NCBI GenBank assembly: GCA_947475165.1
Contig: CANJLD010000008.1
Span: 24,841-88,840 of the forward strand
Direction of reading: 5' to 3'
Length of the DNA stretch: 64,000 nt
Origin: Bacteroidota bacterium
GTDB taxonomy: Bacteria; Bacteroidota; Bacteroidia; Chitinophagales; LD1
The stretch's first letter is position 1, and each line of letters starts with the position of its first letter. Positions 35,549 to 43,637 of the stretch are shown one piece after another. The notes under the pieces were generated by a model. That model was not told the DNA's origin. It made no database searches and was given only the letters and a program-made list of their open reading frames with translations. The position numbers and the translations under genes are program-made.

Positions 35549-35968
35549 TTAAGCTTCAGTAGTTGCCGAAGTAGCAGAAGCAGCAGGTTTAGCTTTTGTT
35601 CTTACTCTTTTCTTAGCTACTTTTTTTTTAGCAACCGGCTTTGCAGCAGCTTTAGGAGCTGGTGTGCCTTTTACTTTTAACTGACTTTCGAGTTTCTCGA
35701 TTCTTTTTTGAAGTTTAGATACTTCAGAAGCTGATAACTTCACAAATTTGTGAACTGCTTCGTTGTATTTAGCTTCAATTTCTGGTCTGCGAGACTCTAC
35801 TTTCTTGATAGCTTCGCCTACCAGTTTCTTGCCGTCAGCTTCGCTAACTTTGCCTTTCTTTACTAATTCGTTTACTCCCTTTTGAACTACTTCAGCAGTG
35901 TGTGCTGCAAGTCCAACACCTGAGTAGAAATATTTCTTCAGGTTTTCTTGTAAGTTGTTTGTTGCCAT
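35549..35968 (-). CDS. phasin-like protein with Lys/Ala-rich C-terminal tail
   Basis: 139 aa. Residues 1-95 form a helical phasin-like domain (LQENLKKYFYSGVGLAAHTAEVVQKGVNELVKKGKVSEADGKKLVGEAIKKVESRRPEIEAKYNEAV) and a coiled coil. Residues ~100-139 are a basic, Ala/Pro/Lys-rich tail (APKAAAKPVAKKKVAKKR) like histone H1 or PhaF-type tails. PhaF-type phasins coat PHA granules and bind DNA through such a tail. No PHA synthase is in the window, so granule function is unproven. It has its own terminator and lies upstream of UbiB. Confidence 0.75.
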   Translation of the reverse strand: MATNNLQENLKKYFYSGVGLAAHTAEVVQKGVNELVKKGKVSEADGKKLVGEAIKKVESRRPEIEAKYNEAVHKFVKLSASEVSKLQKRIEKLESQLKVKGTPAPKAAAKPVAKKKVAKKRVRTKAKPAASATSATTEA

Positions 35969-36292
35969 TGTAATGGTTTTTATTTGGTTAATAATGGTTA
36001 CGCTGTTGTCAGATTTTGTGCCAACGCAAAAAAATATTTTGCAAAAATGATGCTTTGGTATAAACTAAACTTTAACGCAGTGCAAATAAAACTCAATACC
36101 AGCAAGGGTTTCGGTGACTATCGTCATACACAAAAGAAATTTTTATCAGTAATTTAATGAGTTTAGTCCTGTGGCAAGTATGTCAGAACGAAATGGCAGA
36201 GCCGACCTGATTTGGCAGAAAACATTTGAAATTTAGAATTTGGAATTTGGAATTTTTGCCTTTGAAATTGTATTTTCATTCAAAATTATCCC
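35969..36292. other. 324-bp intergenic region with GGAATTT 7-bp repeats
   Basis: No gene was found here. The right end (36236-36255) holds GAATTT-GGAATTT-GGAATTT, the reverse complement of the AAATTCC tract at gldH. The rest would contain promoters for the divergent genes; I see no certain elements. Confidence 0.7.
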
Positions 36293-37030
36293 ATGCTAAA
36301 ACCACTAGAGTATCTCTACTTTATAATAGCCGCTGTTGAAATATTTGCCGAAGTAACCGACAATACTATGCTTCGATTTTTTTCGAAACCGTTGCTGATG
36401 ATTGTGCTGATTGCCTTTTATATGCAGGCAGTAGGTAGCAATTGGAACAAGATTCATAAACTGATGAGAATGGCCTTTGTGTTTTCGTGGGTGGGCGATG
36501 TGGCTTTAATGTTTGTGCCTAAAGATGCTGCTGATACCTCTATAATGGGCTTTCCTAAAAATGAAAACTTCTTCTTAGTTGGTTTAGTTGGTTTCCTTAT
36601 CACTCATATTCTGTATGCTGTTGCTTTTGCCGATGTAACCAACAAAAAGGCAGCAGCCCTTCTTCCTAAAAAATTCTGGATTGCCATTCCGCTACTCATA
36701 TACATGGTTGCGCTGCTCTCGCTTTTAGTTCACGGTATTACAGCCAACCCTAAAACAAAAGATTTCCTGATTCCGGTGCTGGTTTACTCTACTGCTATTG
36801 CCAGTATGACGGTATTTGCCATTAACCGCTACGGCAGGGTAAACGAAAAAAGCTTTGCGCTGGTGTTTGGCGGTGCGTTGCTGTTTATGTTTTCCGATTC
36901 TATTATAGCCATCAACAAATTCATGTACCCTTTTGCTACGGCAAGCATCTTTATTATGGTGCTGTATATAGCTGGGCAATACTTAATTGCTAAGGGTGCG
37001 CTGGCACAGTTTTCCGATACAAAAAGCTAA
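36293..37030 (+). CDS. lysoplasmalogenase family protein (YhhN/TMEM86)
   Basis: 245 aa, about eight TM helices, matching the YhhN/TMEM86 lysoplasmalogenase family. Key motifs are KPLLMIVLIAF near 31, FSWVGDVALMF near 64, FLITHILYAVAF near 104, and FMFSDSIIAIN near 203. The family hydrolyses the vinyl-ether bond of lysoplasmalogens in animals, and bacterial homologues show related activity. The alternating Asp motifs (GDVALMF and SDSIIA) are the probable catalytic residues. A lone gene upstream of a hydrolase. Confidence 0.85.
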   Translation: MLKPLEYLYFIIAAVEIFAEVTDNTMLRFFSKPLLMIVLIAFYMQAVGSNWNKIHKLMRMAFVFSWVGDVALMFVPKDAADTSIMGFPKNENFFLVGLVGFLITHILYAVAFADVTNKKAAALLPKKFWIAIPLLIYMVALLSLLVHGITANPKTKDFLIPVLVYSTAIASMTVFAINRYGRVNEKSFALVFGGALLFMFSDSIIAINKFMYPFATASIFIMVLYIAGQYLIAKGALAQFSDTKS

Positions 37031-37070
37031 ATTCGTTTCCCCTTTTTGAAACCATGTAAACGGTGAACTT

Positions 37071-38030
37071 ATGTACATAAGCAAAGACAAAACCTTCAAC
37101 ACCCTGCACGAATACTTCGATTACATTGTAGAAGCCATTGGCTTTCCGGCAGTGCATAAGCATTTTAAATCTGATACAGTTTTAAGTGACGGCATTAAAC
37201 TGCATGTAGATGTATATGAATACGATGCCTCCGCTCCTACTATTGTTTTTATTCCCGGCACGGCTATTTACGGTTTGTGTTATGGCGATTTGCTTTACAA
37301 ACTGGGGCAAACCGGTTACAACATTGTAGCCTTTGACCCTCGCGGGCACGGACAAAGCGAAGGACTGCGTGGCGATTACACCATCAGCGAGATAATGAAG
37401 GATGCGGAGAATGTAATTACCTACGCCATCAACCGGTTCAACAATAAAGTGAATTTAATGGGCAGCAGCCAGGGAGGAATTGTTGCTTTTTACATGGCGG
37501 CAAAAGACGAACGGCTGAACTCGGTTATCTGCCAGAACTTTGCCGACCTTGGCGCACCCGAAACTTTGCAGCTTGCGCGGCACCCGCGCTTATTCAAGTA
37601 TATAAAGCTGATGATTACCCGCCACGGCCACCGGTTGCCGAATGTGCAGGTACCGGTTACCAGTTACATTGATTTAGATAAAATACCGGTGCAGTATTTT
37701 GGCAGTGCCCGCGCGTTTATGGAAAGCGACCCTATTGCTTTAAAAACAATTTCGCTCCGCGCTTTGCAAAGTTTAGCGCATACCAATATGGTTAAACCCG
37801 TAGAAGAAATTAAAGTGCCGGTAATGGTGTTGCAGGGAACTGCCGATTCTATTTTTCCGGTGGCGTATACCCAGGCAATTTTTGATAAAATAACTTCGAA
37901 GAAAAAATTCTCTCTCTTCCCTAACCGAAGCCATGCCGTATTGCATGAAGATGCCGATGCGGTAATTCCGGAAATTAATAAGTGGCTGCAAGAAATCTAT
38001 GAGCCACAGTTAGAAGCTGAGCAGGCATAA
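37071..38030 (+). CDS. alpha/beta hydrolase (esterase/lysophospholipase-like)
   Basis: 319 aa. The alpha/beta-hydrolase fold shows the oxyanion region (FIPGTAIYG), FDPRGHGQSEGLRGDY, the nucleophile elbow MGSSQGGIVA (Ser in GSSQG), the acid at QGTADSIFP, and the histidine in FPNRSHAVLHED. It lacks a signal peptide, so it is cytoplasmic or membrane-associated. It resembles monoglyceride-lipase/lysophospholipase-type proteins; the substrate cannot be stated. It is 40 bp downstream of the lysoplasmalogenase, which suggests a common lipid-turnover function. Confidence 0.85.
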   Translation: MYISKDKTFNTLHEYFDYIVEAIGFPAVHKHFKSDTVLSDGIKLHVDVYEYDASAPTIVFIPGTAIYGLCYGDLLYKLGQTGYNIVAFDPRGHGQSEGLRGDYTISEIMKDAENVITYAINRFNNKVNLMGSSQGGIVAFYMAAKDERLNSVICQNFADLGAPETLQLARHPRLFKYIKLMITRHGHRLPNVQVPVTSYIDLDKIPVQYFGSARAFMESDPIALKTISLRALQSLAHTNMVKPVEEIKVPVMVLQGTADSIFPVAYTQAIFDKITSKKKFSLFPNRSHAVLHEDADAVIPEINKWLQEIYEPQLEAEQA

Positions 38031-38079
38031 TCCGTTACCTCGTTTCCACCTTCCGTAATAGTAAAACGAAGCTTAGTTG

Positions 38080-38250
38080 CGTCATTTCTGTATGGAAATG
38101 CGTCAACCCAATGCGGAAATGCGTTAGCCCAATGAGGAAATACGTCTTACCAATGTTGAAATTCGTTAACCAAATTCCGGTTCGCGTTAACTGAATTACA
38201 CTTTACGTCATCTGATTAACAAAATGCGTCAACCCAATTACACTTTACGT
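38080..38250. repeat. second 21-bp-period array with CGT(C/T)AAC core (9 registers)
   Basis: CGT is found at exact 21-bp steps: 38080, 38101, 38122, 38143, 38164, 38185, 38206, 38227, 38248. Typical unit core: GCGTCAACCCAATGCGGAAA. One plus-strand frame reads heptapeptides like C-V-N-P-M-R-K, broken by TGA at 38191-38193 and 38212-38214. The units are unrelated in sequence to the CTTAAG array at 20833 but share the same period. It lies in the 298-bp gap before the HTH gene. Confidence 0.9.
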
Positions 38251-38328
38251 CAAAAAAGTTTAGATTTGAGCCTTCTAACCAATAATTTACCTCTTTTCAG
38301 CTAAAAAACACTCAAAATCAATCTATAT

Positions 38329-38760
38329 ATGGCATTTCTAACACCCAAAGAAGAACCTAAGAAACAAGTTTGGCAAAAGCCTGTTCCAAGTCATGCATCT
38401 AAACCCGCAATGATTGGTCCGGTGATTAAAAGAATGGCAGAAGAAAAAAACATTCTTCCTTCAGAACTGGAAAGGCGATTGGGCATGAGCGACCGCAACA
38501 TCTATCGCCTTTTCAGAGCCAAAACCCTTAGCATGAAACAGTTTTTTGCGGTAAGCGAAGCACTGGAAGAAAACCTCCTGCTGCATTTTGACCCCAATGT
38601 AAAGCCACTGCCAAACCCACTGCAAGCCGAGCTGGATGAACTAAAAGCAGAAAACGAAACACTTAAAGCGCAACTGAAAGAGCTTTCACCACTTGCCAGC
38701 GAAAACATAGTGCTGAAAGGGCAATTGGATGTTTTAAAGGAAGTGATGAAGGGGAAATAA
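38329..38760 (+). CDS. helix-turn-helix DNA-binding protein with C-terminal coiled coil
   Basis: 143 aa. Residues ~25-85 resemble a Cro/CI-type HTH (IGPVIKRMAEEKNILPSELERRLGMSDRNIYRLFRAKTLSMKQFFAVSEALEENLLLHF). Residues ~100-143 are a predicted coiled coil (LDELKAENETLKAQLKEL). It lies directly behind the 21-bp array, so it might bind that array; this is a hypothesis based on position. Confidence 0.82.
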   Translation: MAFLTPKEEPKKQVWQKPVPSHASKPAMIGPVIKRMAEEKNILPSELERRLGMSDRNIYRLFRAKTLSMKQFFAVSEALEENLLLHFDPNVKPLPNPLQAELDELKAENETLKAQLKELSPLASENIVLKGQLDVLKEVMKGK

Positions 38761-38843
38761 AACTTATAAAAACTGCCACCACCCCTACCTTTTGCAGATA
38801 AGAATATGTTTTTACTTTTAGCGTTATCAATTAAAGCCCCCCG

Positions 38844-39713
38844 GTGATGCGCAAATTACTGTTTCTGTTTATCAGCCTTTCTTCTATAGCAGCGTGCAAT
38901 AAAACCGAGGACATTAAAATCAACAACAACGTTCCCCCGCCCGACCATACCATTGACTCTTCGGTTATCAATATTTATGTAAACAAAGTTTATATAAACC
39001 TACTGGGGCGCGAACCGGTGGGCAGTGAAAAAAGCGCAGGGCTTGCCATTTTACGGCAGAATAATTTTTCGGAGGCAGACCGCAAACAGTTTGTGAACTC
39101 GTTGTTTTCTAAAACAGAATACGTGCGCAATTTGTATAACGTAGCTAACAATGAATATCTGCGCAATCTCGATTCGATGGAGTTGGAACAACAGATTTAT
39201 CTTTTCAATTTATTTCTTACCCAGCCTCAGTACGCTCCCTTTTACAGTCTCATTCAAATTGAACTTTACCGGCTTGATACGCTGAAAACAGTTTTGCCTA
39301 AGATGTACGCAGGAACAATGGATTACCGCGAAATGCTTTCGCGTATGACCGACAATTATTTTTACGACCAAATAAATATGGGCTCTGAAAACTTTGTGGT
39401 AAGCACTTATCAAAATTTTCTTTTCCGCTACCCAAGCGATGCAGAACTACTTGCCGGCAAAACAATGGTGGATGGAAACACCGCAACTGTTTTTCTGAAA
39501 CTGGGGAAGAGCAAATACGATTACATTGACATCTTCTTTAATACCGATGATTATTTTGAAGGTCAGGTTCGGTTTATTTTTAAGAAGTATTTATTCCGCG
39601 AACCGAGTTCGGCAGAAATTTATTTCTACTCAAACGTTTACAAAACAACAAACGACTATAAGCAGTTAGAATCCGAATTCTTTTCGATGGATGAATATGC
39701 AGGAATTCAGTAG
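38844..39713 (+). CDS. lipoprotein with DUF1549-like R-x-P-x-x-E repeats
   Basis: 289 aa with a lipoprotein signal (MMRKLLFLFISLSSIAAC; the ATG at 38847 is equally possible). Three segments show a loose YxxxLxRxPxxxE motif: YINLLGREPVGSEKSAG, YQNFLFRYPSDAELLAG and FKKYLFREPSSAEIYFY, each followed by a helix ending in a (S/T)xxEY-like element. This echoes the DUF1549 / DUF4214 style and is by eye only. It is the first gene of a five-gene run ahead of deoC. Probably exposed at the periplasmic or outer-membrane face. Confidence 0.6.
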   Translation: MMRKLLFLFISLSSIAACNKTEDIKINNNVPPPDHTIDSSVINIYVNKVYINLLGREPVGSEKSAGLAILRQNNFSEADRKQFVNSLFSKTEYVRNLYNVANNEYLRNLDSMELEQQIYLFNLFLTQPQYAPFYSLIQIELYRLDTLKTVLPKMYAGTMDYREMLSRMTDNYFYDQINMGSENFVVSTYQNFLFRYPSDAELLAGKTMVDGNTATVFLKLGKSKYDYIDIFFNTDDYFEGQVRFIFKKYLFREPSSAEIYFYSNVYKTTNDYKQLESEFFSMDEYAGIQ

Positions 39714-39740
39714 ATAATAAGTTCCCAAAAAATCAGAATC

Positions 39741-40232
39741 ATGAAAATTAAACACACCGCAATTTTAGCTTTAGCTTTTCTGCTTCTGCAAACATCCTGC
39801 AACAAAGAGAAACGCTACATCTACCAGGTGCAGGAACAGGAGTTGTATCAGAGCTCGGCTCAAAAGCAGAACCTTAAAACCACCGACCAGTTTATTTCCA
39901 TTGCCTACTCGCATTTGTTCGGCATTTCTATTACTAATAATGAGTTAACTCAATACAATGTTTCTCTTCAGGCATTGGGCGATAAAGCCACCATGCAGGA
40001 CATGATTGTGAAAAGTATGATTAACCGCAGCTCGGCTCAACTGGTAACCAATACAGCTATGCGCGCAGATATTCCAATTTTTGTTGAGCAAACTTATTTG
40101 CGTTTTTACAACCGTAAGCCAAACGAATTTGAACGTTGGAAAATGAAAGACCTGATTGAAAAAAACACAGATGTTACTCCGCGAATGATTTGCTATTCGA
40201 TGATGACAAGCGATGAATACCGCTATTACTAA
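39741..40232 (+). CDS. small lipoprotein with R-x-P-x-x-E motif
   Basis: 163 aa with a lipoprotein signal (MKIKHTAILALAFLLLQTSC, lipobox LQTSC). The C-terminal half contains EQTYLRFYNRKPNEFERWKMKDLIEKN and MMTSDEYRYY, the same signature as the repeats of the upstream lipoprotein, so the two appear related. 27 bp after that gene and 18 bp before the DUF1501-like gene, so the three should be co-expressed. Function unknown. Confidence 0.65.
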   Translation: MKIKHTAILALAFLLLQTSCNKEKRYIYQVQEQELYQSSAQKQNLKTTDQFISIAYSHLFGISITNNELTQYNVSLQALGDKATMQDMIVKSMINRSSAQLVTNTAMRADIPIFVEQTYLRFYNRKPNEFERWKMKDLIEKNTDVTPRMICYSMMTSDEYRYY

Positions 40233-40250
40233 AACAAAAATTTTCAGCAG

Positions 40251-41543
40251 ATGAAACGGAAACAGTTTATAAAGAACGCAGCCCTTACTGCCGCAGGCGG
40301 CATAGTAATGCCGTATATTTTGCCAAGCGGAAGATTGTTTGCGGCAACCGGTTCGCGCAGAGCCAACCATGTGGTATTTTGTTTGTTTGCCGGTGGCGTG
40401 CGCAATTTAGAATCGATACACAAGGCAGAAGGCAACATGATGCGGAACACGCTGAACGGAACAGAAGCCATTAGCGCAGATATTGCACCGGGTATTGTTC
40501 AATTACCGACCATTGCATCTACACCACTTCAAAACAACGGAACACTTTTTAAAGAATTCAGATATGCCAGCGGACCAACCGGTCACTACAATGGTCACAC
40601 TACGGCCATTACCGGAAAGTATTCTGACGAAGCCATTCAATTGAAACAACCGCCTAAATATCCAACCATTTTTGAATACTACCGTAAGCATACTTCGCCA
40701 TCTACAAGTGCACTGAATGCATGGTGGGTAAGCAATGCGCTCGGCCCGTATCCGTATCTCAACTTCAGTATGTTCGATGGCTACGGTCCGGCTTATGGAG
40801 CCAACATGATTCAGCCCGATTCTATTTTTAATCCTTCATCAGCATCAGTGTTGGGCAGTCCGCTTACGCTTAGTCAAACAGAAAAAAGCAAGTGCGATAT
40901 GATGCGCGATTTTATGAACGGGCAGTTCAAAATTCCGCAAGCGGCTGTTTCATCGGGCATTGTAAATTCAGCAGTTGATGCCGAACATTTGCAAACCTGG
41001 CTGAACAGTATGATTTACCAGGTAACCAATGGAAACATACAAGACCCGTGGGGAACCGGTATCATGACCGGTGATATGAAGAATATTTATTTCGGCATTG
41101 AAGTAATGAAAGAATTTAAGCCTGAGTTGATGGTGATAAACATGACCGATATTGATATTGCGCATTTTGATTTTACCAAGTATGTAAGCGCCATTGGAAT
41201 GGCTGATTATGCGCTTTACAAATTGTGGCAGGCTATTCAGTCAACACCGGGCATGGCGAATGATACGGTACTTGTTGTGGTGCCTGAGCACGGAAGAAAT
41301 CAGGCGGCTAACAGCGTGGTAGATGCTTACGGTCGCTACGCGCTTGACCATAACAACGATCAAATGAGCCGCGAAATATTTTGCCTGATGGCCGGCAAGG
41401 GAGTAAAACAAGGACAGGTTATTTCGCAAACGCAAGGAGAAAGTGTGGATGTGGTTCCTACTATAGCTAATATTTTAGGGTTCGATAATGAAATTCCGTT
41501 TGGAATTTTAGATGGACGAGTGCTGACAGAAGCGTTTACATAA
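40251..41543 (+). CDS. DUF1501-like alkaline-phosphatase-superfamily protein with Tat-like leader
   Basis: 430 aa. The N-terminus (MKRKQFIKNAALTAAGGIVMP) resembles a Tat signal with KR in place of RR. Core motifs of the alkaline phosphatase superfamily are RANHVVFCLFAGGVRN, GPTGHYNGHTTAITG, INMTDIDIAHFDFTKYVSAIGMADYALYKLW (Asp/His metal ligands), VVVPEHGRNQ, and VDVVPTIANILGF. DUF1501 proteins usually carry a Tat signal and sit with cytochrome or DUF1549/1800 partners. It ends one base before the next gene. Confidence 0.75.
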   Translation: MKRKQFIKNAALTAAGGIVMPYILPSGRLFAATGSRRANHVVFCLFAGGVRNLESIHKAEGNMMRNTLNGTEAISADIAPGIVQLPTIASTPLQNNGTLFKEFRYASGPTGHYNGHTTAITGKYSDEAIQLKQPPKYPTIFEYYRKHTSPSTSALNAWWVSNALGPYPYLNFSMFDGYGPAYGANMIQPDSIFNPSSASVLGSPLTLSQTEKSKCDMMRDFMNGQFKIPQAAVSSGIVNSAVDAEHLQTWLNSMIYQVTNGNIQDPWGTGIMTGDMKNIYFGIEVMKEFKPELMVINMTDIDIAHFDFTKYVSAIGMADYALYKLWQAIQSTPGMANDTVLVVVPEHGRNQAANSVVDAYGRYALDHNNDQMSREIFCLMAGKGVKQGQVISQTQGESVDVVPTIANILGFDNEIPFGILDGRVLTEAFT

Positions 41544-41544
41544 T

Positions 41545-42528
41545 TTGAAAATGCAACAGATGAAGATTAAAAAATCAATTCTTGTAATTTTTCCGGCAAT
41601 AGCAATTTCGTTATTGCTAACGGTTCATTCGTGTAAGCCGAATAATGATACTGTGCCGCATAACCCTTACGATGATATTCATCGCGATGACACAACCTCT
41701 TATGGCATCCCGGTTGACTCGCTTACTATTACTTACGTACATAAAAAAGTTTTAGCTCCAAGTTGTGCCTTGCCCGGTTGTCATGATGGACATTTTGAAC
41801 CGGATTACAGAACACCGCAATCATCTTTTTCTACGTTGGTATATGCGCCAATTATTAAGAACAATACCGCAGGAACTTTTAATTACCGGGTTATTCCGTT
41901 TGATACTAATTATTCTGTTTTGTATGAGCGGGTGATCAATTGCTGTTTTGTAACAGCAAACGACCGTATGCCGCAGGATAATATCGGAGTGGCGTTGCCC
42001 GATTCGAGTTTAAATTTAATTGCTTCGTGGATTATGCACGGTGCACGCGATATGTTTGGCAAGGTGGCTAAACTGCCGAACAAAGAACCGACCATTCAAT
42101 ATTTTACAGCTTTCGATACTATCTCGCTTACTTTCCCGTATGCGTTTCCTACTAAATTGTATGACACCACACGACTGGATGCTATTTATTACAATCCGTT
42201 TGTAGTGCCACAGGACAAAGGAGTGTTTTACATGGCAGTAAAAGTTACGGACGATAGCACGGCTGAAGGCTCGCTGCAGTTGAACAAGTTGAAAATTTCT
42301 ACTGACCAGGATAATTTCAGTTCGGCATTGCAATACACCGGCACGTATGTAAACCTGAGTGGGTTTTCTGTTTGGCTGATGACAATTCCTACAAACAATC
42401 TTCCGGCTAACGACACTTTATATATGCGGTATTATGTAAACGATGGAGACCATACAAGTAATACAGAGTTTCCGCGAACCGAAATGCTGTTTCCCTACAA
42501 AACTTTTTGGTCGTTTATCCGGCAATAA
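41545..42528 (+). CDS. lipoprotein with cytochrome-like C-x4-C-H motif
   Basis: 327 aa with a lipoprotein signal (IKKSILVIFPAIAISLLLTVHSC). CALPGCHDGHFEPDYRTPQSS contains CX4CH rather than the canonical CXXCH haem motif; similar domains occur in PSCyt1-type proteins. DRMPQDN and SWIMHGARDMF may give the distal Met ligand. The rest (residues ~165-327) is beta-rich. It probably carries haem at the periplasmic face, but the unusual spacing leaves this open. Third partner of the DUF1501-like set. Confidence 0.7.
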   Translation: MKMQQMKIKKSILVIFPAIAISLLLTVHSCKPNNDTVPHNPYDDIHRDDTTSYGIPVDSLTITYVHKKVLAPSCALPGCHDGHFEPDYRTPQSSFSTLVYAPIIKNNTAGTFNYRVIPFDTNYSVLYERVINCCFVTANDRMPQDNIGVALPDSSLNLIASWIMHGARDMFGKVAKLPNKEPTIQYFTAFDTISLTFPYAFPTKLYDTTRLDAIYYNPFVVPQDKGVFYMAVKVTDDSTAEGSLQLNKLKISTDQDNFSSALQYTGTYVNLSGFSVWLMTIPTNNLPANDTLYMRYYVNDGDHTSNTEFPRTEMLFPYKTFWSFIRQ

Positions 42529-42531
42529 AAT

Positions 42532-42993
42532 TTGAACATGATAATGAAGAACTCAAGCATACTTTTTTTATTTCTATCCTGCATTTTGGTTTCCTTTTCA
42601 GGATGCAAAAAGGAAGAGCCTATTTCGAATGTGCCTTCTATCAAGTTTATTTCCATGACTCCGAATCCGGCAGTTAAGTATCAGGATGAAATAAAAGTTA
42701 CTATTGAGTATAGAGATGGCGATGGTGATTTGGGAGAGAATACACCCGATGTAAAAAACCTTTACTGCACCGATAGCCGAAATAATGTGACGTATGAGTT
42801 TCGCATTCAGCAACTGGCTCCTGATAATGCCAATATTATAATTAACGGCAGATTGGTTTTTGATTTAGCACCACAAGGTTTTATTGATGACAACAACACA
42901 ACAGAAACTGCTATCTACTCCATTTACTTAAAAGACCGTGCGGGCAATCAAAGTAACACCGTGCAAACTTCTGCGCTTACTATTAATAAATGA
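42532..42993 (+). CDS. small lipoprotein, beta-sandwich type
   Basis: 153 aa with signal SSILFLFLSCILVSFSGC (lipobox SFSGC). The rest reads as one Ig-like/cadherin-like beta domain (IKFISMTPNPAVKYQDEIKVTIEYRDGDGDLGENTPDVKNLY... SIYLKDRAGNQSNTVQT) with Ca2+-type acidic loops (DGDGDLGE). It completes the surface-lipoprotein run and overlaps deoC by four bases (ATGA), implying translational coupling with a cytoplasmic enzyme, an odd join. Confidence 0.8.
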   Translation: MNMIMKNSSILFLFLSCILVSFSGCKKEEPISNVPSIKFISMTPNPAVKYQDEIKVTIEYRDGDGDLGENTPDVKNLYCTDSRNNVTYEFRIQQLAPDNANIIINGRLVFDLAPQGFIDDNNTTETAIYSIYLKDRAGNQSNTVQTSALTINK

Positions 42994-43637
42994 ACCTCGC
43001 ATCTAAAATTGACCACACGCTGTTAAAGGCAGATGCATCTGAAAAAGAGGTGAAGAAAATTTGTGCCGAAGCCAAAGAGTTTGGATTTGCTGCGGTGTGC
43101 ATTCCGCCATATTTTGTTCGCAAATGCAAGTTGTGGCTTACAGATACCAATGTGAAAGTGGCAACTGTTGTTGGCTTTCCGTTGGGTTATGCGCACACTC
43201 CTGCCAAAGTTGAAGAAGCACGAAGAGCTATTGATGAAGGTGCTGATGAAATTGATATGGTCATTAATATTATTGCCCTGAAAGCCGGTGACTGGAATTA
43301 TTTAAAAAATGAATTGACCAGTGCGGCAACAATTGTTCAGTTGCGCGGTGGCAAACTGAAAGTAATTCTGGAAACAGGATTGCTTACCGATGCAGAAATT
43401 ATTAAGGCGTGCGAATTGTGCAAAGAAATGACTGTTGATTTTGTAAAAACCTCTACCGGTACTATTCAGCCTGGTGCAACGGTGGAAGTTGTAAAATTGC
43501 TGAGAGCAAATCTCCCTAAAACAATTAAGATAAAAGCAAGTGGCGGAATACGCGATAAAGAATTTGCTTTGCAACTGATAGAAGCAGGTGCCGACCGGTT
43601 AGGTTGCTCTGCGAGTGTAAGTATAGTTTTAGAATGA
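42990..43637 (+). CDS. deoC: deoxyribose-phosphate aldolase
   Basis: Class I aldolase that splits 2-deoxyribose-5-phosphate to acetaldehyde and glyceraldehyde-3-phosphate. 215 aa, the expected size. Motifs: KIDHTLLKADA, VATVVGFPLGYAHTPAKVEE, DEIDMVIN, LKVILETG, the Schiff-base lysine in VKTSTG, and IKASGGIRDKEFALQLI. ATG overlaps the upstream stop (ATGA) and its stop overlaps the next ATG (ATGA). Confidence 0.96.
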   Translation: MNLASKIDHTLLKADASEKEVKKICAEAKEFGFAAVCIPPYFVRKCKLWLTDTNVKVATVVGFPLGYAHTPAKVEEARRAIDEGADEIDMVINIIALKAGDWNYLKNELTSAATIVQLRGGKLKVILETGLLTDAEIIKACELCKEMTVDFVKTSTGTIQPGATVEVVKLLRANLPKTIKIKASGGIRDKEFALQLIEAGADRLGCSASVSIVLE

